From: Lentzea kentuckyensis
GTDB taxonomy: Bacteria; Actinomycetota; Actinomycetes; Mycobacteriales; Pseudonocardiaceae
Direction of reading: 5' to 3'
NCBI RefSeq assembly: GCF_002150765.1
Contig: NZ_MUYM01000015.1
Location: 182,777 to 246,776, forward strand
DNA length: 64,000 bases
Under the pieces are notes generated by a model. That model was not told the origin of the DNA. It made no database searches and was given only the letters and a program-made list of their open reading frames with translations. The position numbers were made by a program, and so were the translations under genes. Below, one piece after another: positions 17,706 through 27,534 of the stretch. Every line of letters starts with the position of its first letter. The first letter of the stretch is position 1.

Positions 17706-19027
17706 GCGGTGTGCTCCTGAGTCGATGATCTGCTGATGTCGTGCAGGAGGCGGGCCGTCACCGTGCCGGCGAGCTCGACGCTCGAGTTCCAGCTCGTGAC
17801 GTTCGGGTAGACGTGGGCCGTGGTGGCGAGCAGCAGCCGGGTGCCGGGCACCTCGACGGCGGGCCGCTCGGTGAGGTAGCCGAGCGGGTAGACCGGTTCG
17901 ACGAACGGCGCCTTGAACACGCGGACCTCGTCGACGTCGGCGCGCGTCAGTCCTTTGTGGAGGCTGAGCAGCTGGTCGGTCCACCTGGCGGCGATCGCGT
18001 CGTCGTCCTCGCGGTACAGCGCGGACTCGCGGTCGGTGTAGTGCATGACGTACACGAGGTACCGGCCGTCGTAGCGCTCGGTGCCGGTGAGCGCGGACAT
18101 CTCGATCACGCCGTCGAACTCCGTGCTCGACCGCAGCACCGGCGCCCAGTAGTGGCCGGACAACGGCTTGCGGAGGAAGAACAGCGTGTTGACGACACCC
18201 TGGTAGGGCAGGCGCACGTCGGGCAGCCGCGGCGCGAGGTCGGGGTCCGCGATGGCCCGCAACGCCGGCAGCGGGACCGTGGAGACCACGTGGTCCGCCT
18301 CGATCGTCTCGCCGTCGGCCAGCGTGACGAGCGCGCGGTCAGGTCCGGCCTCCAGCAGCCGCACGGGCGCGCAGGTGCGGACCTCGCCACCGCCGGCCTC
18401 GATGGACGCGCGCAGGGCGTCGATCACGCTCTGGTAGCCGCCGCCGGGGTAACCGCGGACGGACTTGTTGCTCTCCCGGCCGAGCCGCTCCCAGAGGTAC
18501 AGCGCGGGCACGTCGCCGAACGCCGAACCGAACTTGGCGCCGAACATCGGGGCGAGCAGCAGGCTCCAGACCTTGTCGCCGTACAGGCCGCGCAACCAGT
18601 CCTCGGTGCGCATCCGGTCGAGGTCCTTGCCCTTGCCGAGCCTGCGCAGCAGCAACGAGATCACGCCGAACCGGATCCGGTTCGCCAGGCTCAGCGGGCG
18701 GAACCGCAGCAGGTCCAGCGCGGAGTTGAACGGGCGGTGGACGCCGTCGACGATCATGCCCATCCGGGTCGGGCGCCAGTCGACGCTCTCGCGCACGCCG
18801 ACCTCGTCCAGCAGCGCGAGCAGGGCCGAGTCGGTCGGCATCACGCAGTGGTAGAAGCGTTCCACCGAGCGACCCCGCGAGGAGAAGAACGTGCCGAGGC
18901 CGCCGAGCTGGTCGCCGGCTTCGAGCAGGGTGACGGCCACGCCGGCGCGGACGAGCCGGTGCGCGGTGGCGAGGCCGCAGATGCCCCCGCCGATGACGGT
19001 GACGCGGGCGGGGACGCGGGGTGTCAT
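17681..19027 (-). CDS. FAD-dependent oxidoreductase (protoporphyrinogen-oxidase / amine-oxidase superfamily)
   Basis: 448 residues with a Rossmann FAD motif at the N-terminus (VIGGGICGLATA, Gly13-Gly18, followed by LLEAGDQLGG). The middle (VPALYLWERLGRES, GYPGGGYQSVIDAL) and C-terminal LLLATTAHVYP segments are typical of the NAD(P)/FAD-dependent oxidoreductases often found in glycan loci, related to protoporphyrinogen oxidase and UDP-galactopyranose mutase. Its start shares a base with the GT2 stop and its end overlaps the lysyl-oxidase gene. It is probably involved in modifying a sugar or lipid-linked intermediate; the reaction is not known. Confidence 0.82.
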   Translation of the reverse strand: MTPRVPARVTVIGGGICGLATAHRLVRAGVAVTLLEAGDQLGGLGTFFSSRGRSVERFYHCVMPTDSALLALLDEVGVRESVDWRPTRMGMIVDGVHRPFNSALDLLRFRPLSLANRIRFGVISLLLRRLGKGKDLDRMRTEDWLRGLYGDKVWSLLLAPMFGAKFGSAFGDVPALYLWERLGRESNKSVRGYPGGGYQSVIDALRASIEAGGGEVRTCAPVRLLEAGPDRALVTLADGETIEADHVVSTVPLPALRAIADPDLAPRLPDVRLPYQGVVNTLFFLRKPLSGHYWAPVLRSSTEFDGVIEMSALTGTERYDGRYLVYVMHYTDRESALYREDDDAIAARWTDQLLSLHKGLTRADVDEVRVFKAPFVEPVYPLGYLTERPAVEVPGTRLLLATTAHVYPNVTSWNSSVELAGTVTARLLHDISRSSTQEHTAWSAESAR

Positions 19028-19851
19028 CAGAGCTTCCGGTAGGGGACGGGCGTGAGTCGGTCACGCGTGAGCAGGCGCAGGTACTGCGCGAGCGTGCGGC
19101 CGAGCTTGAGCTTGCTGGGGCTGGGCTTGCGGTCGTAGCGCAGCTTCAGCGGGATCTCGGTGACCACCGGCGCGCAGTGCCGGAGCTTCATCAGCAGCTC
19201 GACCATGCAGGCGAACCCGCGTTCCTCGACCAGGCGCTCGCCCCAGTGCGCGGCGGCCCGGTTGAGCAGGCTCACCCGGTAGGCGCGGAACCCGCTGGTG
19301 AAGTCCTGGATGCCCTCGAACCGCACCACGCGGCTGAAGACGGCGGTGGCGCCGCGGGAGAGCACCCGGCGCCAGCGCGGTGCCGTCGAGTCGTCGCCGC
19401 CCTCGACGAACCGGGAGCAGATCACGACGTCCGCGCCGTTCGAGATCTCCTTGAGCAGAGCGGGAATCACCGCCGGATCGTGCGTGTCGTCGGCGTCCAT
19501 GACGATGGCGACGTGGTCGGGCGCGGCCTCGGCGAGCACCGCCCGCAGTCCTGATTGGACGGCCTGGCCGAGCCCGAGGTTCACCGGGTGGCGCACCAGC
19601 CGGACGTCGAGCCCGCGCGCCCCGGCCACGCAGTCGCCGGTGCCGTCGGACGAGCCGTCGTCGACCACCCAGACCGTGATCCGGTCGGCGAGCTCGACTT
19701 CGGCGATGCGCCGCAGCAACGGCGGGAGCGCCGCCGCCTCGTTGTAGGCGGGGAGGACGACGTGGATGTCGCCGCACGTGCGGACGTCGTGCTGCACGGC
19801 TGTCGCCGGGGCCCCGGCAGAATGCCGGACGCCGTGTTCGTCGACTCTCAC
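19027..19851 (-). CDS. Family 2 glycosyltransferase (DPM1-like)
   Basis: 274 residues, GT-A fold: VVLPAYNEAAALPPLL, VVDDGSSDGT and the metal-binding DADDTHDP, plus FTSGFRAYR typical of polyprenyl-phosphate mannose synthase-like enzymes. No membrane anchor is seen, so it resembles the soluble DPM1 type. The start is GTG 19851 behind a G-run. It probably transfers a hexose to polyprenyl phosphate, making a sugar donor for envelope polysaccharide. First gene of a minus-strand operon GT2, FAD protein, lysyl oxidase. Confidence 0.87.
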   Translation of the reverse strand: MRVDEHGVRHSAGAPATAVQHDVRTCGDIHVVLPAYNEAAALPPLLRRIAEVELADRITVWVVDDGSSDGTGDCVAGARGLDVRLVRHPVNLGLGQAVQSGLRAVLAEAAPDHVAIVMDADDTHDPAVIPALLKEISNGADVVICSRFVEGGDDSTAPRWRRVLSRGATAVFSRVVRFEGIQDFTSGFRAYRVSLLNRAAAHWGERLVEERGFACMVELLMKLRHCAPVVTEIPLKLRYDRKPSPSKLKLGRTLAQYLRLLTRDRLTPVPYRKL

Positions 19852-20088
19852 TCAATACCCCCCACTTCGGTGGTCCACGGTTGGTGGAGGGAATTATTGA
19901 CACGGCGTGATAAAGCTTTGAGGCGGCCCTGGCAAGTTCAGGGCGGGAACCACGTCGAAACCTCACCAACCGCGTTCGTCTGGAACACCAAAGGGGGAAT
20001 GTTGGCACTCGAAATGATGGTTTCACTGTTCAAGTTCACTCTTTCGCGCAGTTCCACTGTCAAAACTCCTTCGATCGGATGATCTTCA

Positions 20089-21537
20089 ATGAGGCGATTC
20101 TCGGCGGTGGCCGTTCAGACCGCACCAGTGCAGGCGGACGACGTGCCGGAGGTCGGCCACCGACGACCGCCGCTGCCCCACCACCGGCCGCGCCGGGCTC
20201 GCGACCTGCTCAGCCGGGTGAACGCGGTCGCGGTGCTGCTCGTTCTCGTCGACAGCGCCACGCTCGCGGCGGTGTGCCTGGACCGCGGGACCGGGTGGGC
20301 CTGGGGCGGGGCGATCGCGGCGACGGTGCTCACGATCAGGGCGGCCTCGCGGGTCTACCGGCGGCGCCTGTGGCTGTCGTGGCTGCAGGACCTGCCCCGG
20401 TCCGCGGCGAGCACGGCGCTGGCGTTCGCGCTGCTCACCGGCATCGGTCTGATCAGCTCCGCACCCGCTGACGAGGTCGCCGCCGTGCAGCGGGCGATGA
20501 TCACGTTCGCGCTGGTCATCGAGCCGGTCAGGTGGTGCGTGTTCGCGTTCGGCCGGTGGTGCCGCCGGCGGTTCGACCGCTGTGACCGCACGATCATCGT
20601 CGGCGCGGGCGAGGTCGGCGTGAATCTCGCCAAGACGATGCTGGAGCACCCTCAGTTCGGGCTGCGGCCGGTCGCGTTCGCCGACTCCGGGCCCGATCCC
20701 GACCGGCACCACCCCGGTCTGGAGGTCGTGGACGGCGACCTGGCCGACGCGATCGTCAGGCTGCGGGCGGGCACCGTGGTGCTCGCGTTCTCGCACACCC
20801 GCGACTCACCGCTGGTCGAAGCGGCCATCACGGCTCATCGGCTGGGGTGCTCGACGCTCGTCGTGCCCCGGATGTACGAGCTGCACCCGGACGGTCCTGG
20901 CATCGAACGGCTGCGCAGCTACCCGCTGATGCGCCTGGGCACCGCGCCGACCAGCAGGCCCACCTGGTGGATCAAGCGCGCCGCTGACCTGCTGCTCGCG
21001 GCGGTCGCCCTGGTGGTGTTGGCGCCGATCATCGGCCTGTGCGCGCTCGCGGTGCTGGTCGAGAGCGGCCGGCCGCTGTTCTTCCGGCAGGTCCGCGTCG
21101 GCATGAACGACCGCACGTTCGTCCTCTACAAGATCCGCAGCGTCCGGCAGTCCGGCGAGGACGACTCGCAGGTCAAGTGGTCGGTCGAGGGCGATTCCCG
21201 GGTCGGGCCGGTCGGGCGGTTCCTGCGCAGGACGTCGCTGGACGAGCTGCCCCAGTTGTGGAACGTCCTGCGCGGGGACATGTGCGTGGTCGGGCCGCGT
21301 CCGGAGCGTCCCGGTTTCGTTCGCGAGTTTTCCGCCATTCACGAGCTATATTGGGCTCGCCATCGCGTTCCAACCGGCCTGACTGGACTTGCGCAGGTAC
21401 ACGGGTTGCGCGGTGACACCTCAATCGCAGACAGGTCTCGATACGACAACTACTACATCGCGAATTGGTCGTTGTGGCTGGACCTGAGGATTCTACTGAT
21501 GACAGCGGGTGAGTTGTGTTGCCGCAGAAATCGCTGA
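20089..21537 (+). CDS. Polyprenyl-phosphate sugar-1-phosphate transferase (priming enzyme)
   Basis: 482 residues: four or five N-terminal membrane helices (about residues 40-165), a Rossmann-like CoA-binding/NAD domain (TIIVGAGEVGVNLAKTM), one further helix, and a C-terminal bacterial sugar-transferase domain with KRAADLLLAA, FFRQVRVG, RRTSLDELPQLWNVLRGDM and VVGPRPERP. It transfers a sugar phosphate to undecaprenyl phosphate to start repeat-unit assembly. It is divergent from the GT2 operon and overlaps the downstream putative glycosidase gene by 22 bp. Confidence 0.92.
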   Translation: MRRFSAVAVQTAPVQADDVPEVGHRRPPLPHHRPRRARDLLSRVNAVAVLLVLVDSATLAAVCLDRGTGWAWGGAIAATVLTIRAASRVYRRRLWLSWLQDLPRSAASTALAFALLTGIGLISSAPADEVAAVQRAMITFALVIEPVRWCVFAFGRWCRRRFDRCDRTIIVGAGEVGVNLAKTMLEHPQFGLRPVAFADSGPDPDRHHPGLEVVDGDLADAIVRLRAGTVVLAFSHTRDSPLVEAAITAHRLGCSTLVVPRMYELHPDGPGIERLRSYPLMRLGTAPTSRPTWWIKRAADLLLAAVALVVLAPIIGLCALAVLVESGRPLFFRQVRVGMNDRTFVLYKIRSVRQSGEDDSQVKWSVEGDSRVGPVGRFLRRTSLDELPQLWNVLRGDMCVVGPRPERPGFVREFSAIHELYWARHRVPTGLTGLAQVHGLRGDTSIADRSRYDNYYIANWSLWLDLRILLMTAGELCCRRNR

Positions 21538-22751
21538 TCCGACGATTCGCCGGTGTCGTTCTGGCGTTGTGCACGACCGCCGCGTGTTCGGCCGGCGCGG
21601 CGTCCGAGCCCATCATCACCGGCCCGGTGCCGAAGCCCCTCGCGCCCTGCGCGTGGTGGTACGGGATCGGCGACTCGCCGGCGCAGTGGGAGATCCGGGC
21701 CGCCGCCGAGCACTACGACGTCGTGGTGCTCAACGCGTGGGAGACGGCGGCCATGCGCAAGATCCACGAGCTGAACCGGAACGTGAAGGTCCTGGTGTAC
21801 AAGGACTTCTCCAGCTCCCGCAACTACTCGGGAGCTGTCGAGGGCAGCCGGGACGCCAAGTACCTGCCCACCGGCGTCGGGTTCTACGCGGCGGAGCAGC
21901 ATCCCGAGTGGTTCGCCCAGGACACCGCCGGGAAGCGCATCGAGTGGACCGGTTACCCGAAGCACTGGCAGATGGCCGTGTGGGACAAGGCCTACCAGCA
22001 GGCGTGGACGGACGCCGTGGTCGGTGAGGTGCTCCGCGAGGGCTGGGACGGAGTGCTGGCGGACAACGACTTCAGCTCGCTGAAGTACTACTCGCCCGCC
22101 GTGCTGAAGGGCACCGCCGACGCCGCGGCGACCGACCGGCTGCTGCGCGACGGCCTCGACGGCCTGCTCGCGCTCGCGGGCGACACCCTGGAGAAGTCCG
22201 GGAAGATGCTGGTGCCCAACGTGTCCGAGTCGCAGCTGACGCCGGGCCGGTGGTCGGCGCACTCCCGGTACGCGGGCGCGATGGAGGAGAACTTCGGCCT
22301 GCGCGGCGACGACGGCACTGGCGAGCTGATCACGTTCCAGGGCAACCAGTTCAAGGAGCAGCGTGCCCAGGCCGCGCTCGGCGAGTCGTGGCTGCTGCTG
22401 ATCACGCACACGAAGTCGGACCAGGAGGAACGCGTCGGGTACGCCTCCGCCGCGCTGCTCGCGAGTCCGCACACGTGCTGGACCAGGGCGAACCCCGACT
22501 ACAAGAGCCCGTACTGGTCGCTGTACCAGGACGCGCGGCTCGGTCAGGCCCGGGAGTCGGCCAACCGCATGCCGTCCGGGGTGTGGACGCGGCTCTACAC
22601 CGGCGGCTGGGTGGCCGTGAACCCGACGAAGACCGCCGTGCGACTGACCCCGCCGGCGGGCCTGTTCACGATGCAGGGCGAGCCGGTCCCGCCGCAGCTG
22701 GACCTGCCCGCCGCCGATGCCGCCGTGCTGGTCAGCTCGCTGAGGCGGTGA
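21516..22751 (+). CDS. Secreted putative glycoside hydrolase (GHL15-like)
   Basis: 411 residues from GTG 21516. It has a signal peptide ending near TTAAC (possible weak lipobox, Cys24). The mature part looks like a TIM-barrel putative glycoside hydrolase: CAWWYGIGDSP, VVVLNAWETA, VKVLVYKDFSSSR, GWDGVLADNDFSS (candidate acidic catalytic residues) and a small C-terminal beta-sandwich. This resembles hypothetical glycosyl hydrolase family 15 found in exopolysaccharide loci. It likely trims or releases the polymer. The 3' end overlaps the converging glycosyltransferase by 20 bp. Confidence 0.7.
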   Translation: MLPQKSLIRRFAGVVLALCTTAACSAGAASEPIITGPVPKPLAPCAWWYGIGDSPAQWEIRAAAEHYDVVVLNAWETAAMRKIHELNRNVKVLVYKDFSSSRNYSGAVEGSRDAKYLPTGVGFYAAEQHPEWFAQDTAGKRIEWTGYPKHWQMAVWDKAYQQAWTDAVVGEVLREGWDGVLADNDFSSLKYYSPAVLKGTADAAATDRLLRDGLDGLLALAGDTLEKSGKMLVPNVSESQLTPGRWSAHSRYAGAMEENFGLRGDDGTGELITFQGNQFKEQRAQAALGESWLLLITHTKSDQEERVGYASAALLASPHTCWTRANPDYKSPYWSLYQDARLGQARESANRMPSGVWTRLYTGGWVAVNPTKTAVRLTPPAGLFTMQGEPVPPQLDLPAADAAVLVSSLRR

Positions 22752-23829
22752 GCTTGCGGTACAGGTCGAGGTGACGCCGCGCGCACACCTCCGCCGTGAA
22801 CCGCTCGCGTGCCCTGAACGCCAGTTTCTGGCCCGTTTCGCCGGGATTGGGGTCGTGGAACAGCGCGCTGAGCTTCGCGGCGAGGGCGGTCACGTCGCCG
22901 GGACGCGGGCAGTCGGCGCCGGGAATGCCCAGCATGTCCGCCACACCACCGGTGTCCGTCGCCACCACGGGTTTGCCCGCCGCCATGGCCTCCGCGACGA
23001 CGAGCGGTTGCTGTTCCATTGTGGACGGCAGCACCAGCGCGTCGTGCTCCAGCAACAGTTCGGGGACGTCGGTTCGGAAGCCGAGGAACCGCACTCGGTT
23101 CGCTATGCCCTTGCGCACCGCCCTGCCCTCTGCCTGTGTCCTCAGTGGACCGTCCCCGATGACCGTGAGCGTCGCGTCCTCCGGCATCGTGGTCTCCAGC
23201 GCGTCCAGCAACGTCAGCAAGCCCTTGCGCTCGACCAGCAGGCCGACGAACACCAGTTTGCGGACCGGGCCTGCCGGCGGGTTCGCGGCGCCGACGTCGA
23301 CACAGTTGTCGATGTGGGTCATGCGGTGTGGCGGCACGTACAGCCGTTCGCGCAGGAACCGGCCCATCTCCCTGGCGGGCACCACGGTCCGGTGCACGAC
23401 ACGGGCGACCGCGGCGTCGGCGGCGAGCACGGCCCGTGTGTAGGCCGGTGGGGGTTCCGCGCCCCGCACGTTGCGGAACCACTGCTCACCCACGTCGTCC
23501 GGGACGCCGTGGTAGGTGTGCGCGATCTTGGTGCCGGTGGTGGCGAGGGCCGCGCTGACCAGTCCGGCCCTGCGGTCCTGGGCGTGCACGACGTCCGGCC
23601 GCCACGCTTTGATCGCGGCGCGCGCCTGCCGGGCGGCCCGCATGTCTCCCTTGCGCGGGACGAGGATCTCCTCCAGGTACGGGTCGACCAGCTCGGCGCC
23701 GCGCCGGGGCCGTGGGCCGAACACGCGCACGTCGGCGTCGCCGGACTTGGCGAGCGCGGCGGCCAGGCGCACCGTGACGTCCACCGGCCCGCCACTGTCC
23801 TGGGTGAGCAGGTAGGCGATCCGTGTCAT
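22732..23829 (-). CDS. Family 4 glycosyltransferase
   Basis: 365 residues, GT-B fold: N-terminal YLLTQDSGGPVDVTVRLAAAL, a middle KLVFVGLLVERKGLLTLLDA and C-terminal EQQPLVVAEAMAAGKPVVAT, the GT4 donor-binding region with the E-x7-E pattern. ATG 23829 overlaps the upstream GT4 stop (ATGA). It is the last gene of the minus-strand polysaccharide operon (32335 to 22732), in which nearly every junction overlaps, so subunits are probably produced together. Donor and acceptor sugars are not predictable. Confidence 0.88.
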   Translation of the reverse strand: MTRIAYLLTQDSGGPVDVTVRLAAALAKSGDADVRVFGPRPRRGAELVDPYLEEILVPRKGDMRAARQARAAIKAWRPDVVHAQDRRAGLVSAALATTGTKIAHTYHGVPDDVGEQWFRNVRGAEPPPAYTRAVLAADAAVARVVHRTVVPAREMGRFLRERLYVPPHRMTHIDNCVDVGAANPPAGPVRKLVFVGLLVERKGLLTLLDALETTMPEDATLTVIGDGPLRTQAEGRAVRKGIANRVRFLGFRTDVPELLLEHDALVLPSTMEQQPLVVAEAMAAGKPVVATDTGGVADMLGIPGADCPRPGDVTALAAKLSALFHDPNPGETGQKLAFRARERFTAEVCARRHLDLYRKLTASAS

Positions 23830-24890
23830 CGTCGTCCTTCCGTGGAGACCAGGTTCTGGCTGAGCGCCACGATCTGGTCGGTCATGCGGTCGCGGTCGAA
23901 CAGGGTCTCGGCCCTGAGGCGCCCGCGTTTGCCTTCCGCGTTGGCGAGTTCGGGGTCCGCGAGCCTGAGCGCAATCGCTTGCGCCAGGGCTTTCGTGTCG
24001 TTTCTGGGCACTACTTCGCCGGCGTCCGCAAGGCTTTGACTCACGCCTTCCACGTCGAACGCGACCACCGAGCGTCCGCAGGCCATGGCTTCCAGCGGCA
24101 CCAACGCCATGCCTTCGGCGCGTGACGGCAGGACGACCACATCTGCTTCGGTGTAGAAGCCGGCCACGGTGTCGCTGTGTCCGAGCCACCGCACACTCTT
24201 GGGGCTGGTGGCTCGGAGGGTCTCGGCCATCGGGCCGTCGCCGACGATCAGGAGTTGGGCGTCCGGCACGGCTTCGAGCACCTGGGGCCAGGCCTGGAGC
24301 AGCAGGTCCTGGCCTTTCTGATGGGCTACCCGGCCGACGCACACCGCGGTCGGGGTGTCGTCCTCTTTGGGTTTGGGCTGGAGCCGTCGGGTGTCGACGC
24401 CGTTGCAGACGACCTCGGCCGGCGCGGTCACTCCGGCGTCGCGGCCGGCTGCGAGCTCGTCGTCGCTGACGCACACGAGCAGGTGGGTCCAGCGGGAGGC
24501 CAGTGCTTCCCACCGGCGGCAGGCACGGGCCAGCAGGCCTTCGGCGATGCGGAACGACCACAGGTGCGGCTGGAAGACCGTGGGGGTCCTGCCTCTGGTG
24601 ACGAGCCTGCCGAGTCCGGCTTTGGAGCTGTGCAGGTGGACGAGGTCCGGCTGAAGTGCGCGGAGCGTTCTGCGCAGGTCCAGGAGTTCTCGTGCGTTGC
24701 GGGGGCCGGGGGAGCGGGTCGCGTGCCAGGGCTGGACCGGGATTCCTCTGCTGTGTGCCTGGACGGCCAGCCAGCCCGGTGGGCAGGTGATGGTGACGTC
24801 CCATCCGCGTTCCTGCTGGGCTGTGGCCAGTTCCAGCACCACGACGGCGACCCCGGCCTCGACCGGTTGCGTCACGTGGACGATCTTCAC
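23826..24890 (-). CDS. Family 4 glycosyltransferase
   Basis: 354 residues from GTG 24890, which overlaps the flippase stop (GTGA). It has the GT4 profile: VKIVHVTQPVEAGVAVVVLE at the N-terminus, CVGRVAHQKGQDLLLQA, and the donor site RAEGMALVPLEAMACGRSVV. Predicted to be cytoplasmic and to add one sugar to the lipid-linked repeat unit. Adjacent GT4 proteins in this operon are divergent from one another, consistent with different linkages. Confidence 0.88.
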   Translation of the reverse strand: MKIVHVTQPVEAGVAVVVLELATAQQERGWDVTITCPPGWLAVQAHSRGIPVQPWHATRSPGPRNARELLDLRRTLRALQPDLVHLHSSKAGLGRLVTRGRTPTVFQPHLWSFRIAEGLLARACRRWEALASRWTHLLVCVSDDELAAGRDAGVTAPAEVVCNGVDTRRLQPKPKEDDTPTAVCVGRVAHQKGQDLLLQAWPQVLEAVPDAQLLIVGDGPMAETLRATSPKSVRWLGHSDTVAGFYTEADVVVLPSRAEGMALVPLEAMACGRSVVAFDVEGVSQSLADAGEVVPRNDTKALAQAIALRLADPELANAEGKRGRLRAETLFDRDRMTDQIVALSQNLVSTEGRR

Positions 24891-26287
24891 GCGCGCTCCT
24901 TCAGTCCGATGAGGACGGTGCGGTTCGCTGGTAGTGCCATCGCGCAGTAGGCGGCGAGCAGGAGCAGGCCGGTGGCGGCGAGGCCGGCCACGCTGGTGGT
25001 GTCCGGCAGGAGTTCGCTCAGGCCCAGGCTGAGGAGTCCACCGGCCACGACGCTCGCCGCCGTGCGGGCGAGCCGGGGGAGGGGGAACGCGAGGCCGTTG
25101 CGGGCCAGCACCAGCCAGGCCACCGGGACCAGGAGCCAGACGACGGTGAGCTGCGTGATGGCGACCGCTTCGACGCCGTGCCGGGTGGTGAACGCCAGCG
25201 CGGTCAGCAGCGTGACGAGGTGGGCGGCTTCGAGGGCGAGGTACTGGCGGGCGTGTCCGGCGGCCCTGATCACCTGGTACCAGACGTGCAGCAGGCTCAG
25301 CCCGAGTCCGTAACCGCACAGCAGGACCAGCGTTTTCGTGGCGCTCGCCCATTGCTCGCCGAGGATGGTGAGGCCGTTGGAGAGCAAGGCAACGGTGACG
25401 TACAGGCCGCCGGTGATCACCAGTGTCGCCACGGTGAAGCGGTGCAGCGGAAGTTCGTCGCGGCGGCCGTTGCGGACGAGGTCGGCGCAGATCGGGAACA
25501 GCACGCCGCCCAGCACGACCGCGACCATGATGTACGGGACCCAGGCGATCCGGAACGCGAGCGAGTACCCGCCGACGGCCTCCGGCCCGAGCACGTGCCC
25601 GATGGCGAGGTAGTCGACGTTGATCAGCAGCACCGCGATCAACGCGCCGGGTCCCACCACCGCGATCCATTGGGCCGCTTCGGTTGCGGCTTGCTTGTCC
25701 CAGGTCGGGCGGATCCGCGCGCCGGCGACGACTGCGAGGATCGGTTGCGCCACGGCCGTGCACAGCAGACCGAGGACGAGTGCCGTGGGGCCGGTGCCGG
25801 TCGCCGCGAGCGACACGGTCGTGATGGCGCCGAGCAGCATGCCGCCCGCGTCGGGGAGCATGCGCCGGCGGAAGTCGAGGTTGCGGTGCATCAACGCCAT
25901 CTGCACCCCGCCCGCCGCGGTGAACGGCAGGGTGAGCGCGGCCAGCCGCAGCATCTGGTTCGCCTCGGGCGCGCCGAGGGCGTTCGTGATCGGGTCCGCG
26001 GTGGCGATCAACGTCGCGGCGATGAGCGTTCCGGCCGCGATGCTCATCGTGAGCACGGTTCCCGCGGTCCTGGCCGGGTCCAGGGCGGTGCGGCTGACGA
26101 TGTCGTACACACCCATCGCCTGGACGACCTGGCCGATGTTGACCACCGACACGACCAGCGCCACCGCCCCGAGGTCGGCCTCGGTGAGGAACAGGGCGAG
26201 CGCCAGCGTCACCACGATCTGGCTGCTCTTGCTGACCAGGTTGACCGCGAAGAGCCACAACGAGCCCCGCACCGCCACGTCTGTCAT
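24887..26287 (-). CDS. Wzx-type polysaccharide flippase (MOP superfamily)
   Basis: 466 residues with about 12-14 hydrophobic segments starting directly after a short N-terminus (MTDVAVRGSLWLFAVNLV). It has the pattern of the oligosaccharide flippase family (SSQIVVTLALALFLTEADLG, MGVYDIVSRTALDP). It would move the undecaprenyl-linked repeat unit across the membrane. ATG 26287 overlaps the upstream GT87 stop, and its own stop overlaps the downstream GT4 start. Confidence 0.88.
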   Translation of the reverse strand: MTDVAVRGSLWLFAVNLVSKSSQIVVTLALALFLTEADLGAVALVVSVVNIGQVVQAMGVYDIVSRTALDPARTAGTVLTMSIAAGTLIAATLIATADPITNALGAPEANQMLRLAALTLPFTAAGGVQMALMHRNLDFRRRMLPDAGGMLLGAITTVSLAATGTGPTALVLGLLCTAVAQPILAVVAGARIRPTWDKQAATEAAQWIAVVGPGALIAVLLINVDYLAIGHVLGPEAVGGYSLAFRIAWVPYIMVAVVLGGVLFPICADLVRNGRRDELPLHRFTVATLVITGGLYVTVALLSNGLTILGEQWASATKTLVLLCGYGLGLSLLHVWYQVIRAAGHARQYLALEAAHLVTLLTALAFTTRHGVEAVAITQLTVVWLLVPVAWLVLARNGLAFPLPRLARTAASVVAGGLLSLGLSELLPDTTSVAGLAATGLLLLAAYCAMALPANRTVLIGLKERA

Positions 26288-27534
26288 GCGGCGCGCCGGG
26301 TGAGCTTCGCCGCGAACACCGCGAGCACCAGCCAGGCCGCGACGACGGCCACCCCGTCCAGCGTCACGGCGGCTCGTGCACCCAGGAGTGTCTTGACCGC
26401 CGTGTCGACGAAGTACAGGTGCGCGAACGGAACCAGGAGCAGCAGCGTCGCCGCGCCCGCCCACCACCAGTGCTTCTCCTCGCGCCGGCGGTAGGCGGTG
26501 ACCGCGAGCGCCGTGAGGGCAGGGACCGCGATCAGCACGTCACCCGGCTGGTGCACCAACGCGACCACGACGCCGAGGCACGTCAACACGTCCGCCGCCG
26601 CCGAACCCTGTTCGTGCCGGTCGAGTTTGCGCGCCAGCAGCGCGGTCGCGGTGAGGACGCCGCACAGCGCCAGGGGTTCCGCCGCGGGCGGCAGCCATCC
26701 GGTGGTGCGGAAGAACACGGCGGGCAGGTCGACGCGTTGCGCGGTCATCGAGTCGACCGCCCCGTAACCGGTGTGGCTGGCCCACTGGAGGTTGCGCGAG
26801 ATGACGTCGAGGAACTGGCTTACTCCGCCGCCGCGCAGGATCAGTGTTACCGCCACGGGCAAGCTGGCCGCGGCGGCGATCCCGGTGCCCATGAGCGCGA
26901 CCTTCCGGTCGCCCCTGATGAACATCAGCAGCGCCAACGGAAGTCCGAACTGCGGCTTCAGCCACGCCAGCGCGAGGGCCGCCGACGCCCAGCCAGGGTT
27001 CTTGGTGCGCAACAGCAACGTCCCGGCCGCGCCGACCGCGATCAGCGGGTTGACCTGACCGACGTACATCTGCGCCTTGCCGACCTGGCTCGTCACCAGC
27101 AGCGTGCTGATCACGACGGTGCCCGCGATCATCGGCAGCCGTGCCCTGCCCGAGGCCATGACGGCGAGCGTGATCAGCAGCATGAGGCAGGCCAGCGCGA
27201 ACGCCACCGCACCGACCCGGTAGTCCGGCAGCGCGAACGGCAGGTGCAGCACCAGGTGGTAGGGCTGGTAGAGGTTGAAGTTCTGGCGCACCGGCCAGTG
27301 CGCGAACATCACCGCGGGGTCGTACGGGTTGCCGCCGTTGAGGAACTCGCGGATGGGGAAGTACAGCGCGTCGCGGAAGTCCTGCATGCGCTCTTCCGGC
27401 AGGTTCGCCTCGGTGGGGAGCGGGGCTTCCCACGACGGCTTCAGGGCGCGGACGGCGCTGATGGTGCCGGCGAGGGCGGTCAGGGCGACGAGGACGGTCC
27501 TGGCGAGGCCCGCGCGGTTGGTCGTGGTGATCAC
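26284..27534 (-). CDS. GT87-type polyprenyl-phosphate-dependent glycosyltransferase
   Basis: 416 residues, multi-spanning, GTG 27534 overlapping the stop of the upstream gene. The extracellular loop after the first helix contains acidic and aromatic residues (MQDFRDALYFPIREFLNGG, NPYDP) typical of the DUF2029/GT87 (PimE-like) GT-C fold, followed by YLYQPYH-like loops and about nine more helices. These enzymes take polyprenyl-phosphate mannose or arabinose, which the GT2 gene product (19027-19851) could supply. Confidence 0.83.
   Translation of the reverse strand: MITTTNRAGLARTVLVALTALAGTISAVRALKPSWEAPLPTEANLPEERMQDFRDALYFPIREFLNGGNPYDPAVMFAHWPVRQNFNLYQPYHLVLHLPFALPDYRVGAVAFALACLMLLITLAVMASGRARLPMIAGTVVISTLLVTSQVGKAQMYVGQVNPLIAVGAAGTLLLRTKNPGWASAALALAWLKPQFGLPLALLMFIRGDRKVALMGTGIAAAASLPVAVTLILRGGGVSQFLDVISRNLQWASHTGYGAVDSMTAQRVDLPAVFFRTTGWLPPAAEPLALCGVLTATALLARKLDRHEQGSAAADVLTCLGVVVALVHQPGDVLIAVPALTALAVTAYRRREEKHWWWAGAATLLLLVPFAHLYFVDTAVKTLLGARAAVTLDGVAVVAAWLVLAVFAAKLTRRAA

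Noticed and set aside
19897..19925. TTGACA as -35 of a promoter for the sugar-transferase gene
   Set aside because: No acceptable -10 at 16-18 bp spacing, and it is 190 bp from the start codon.
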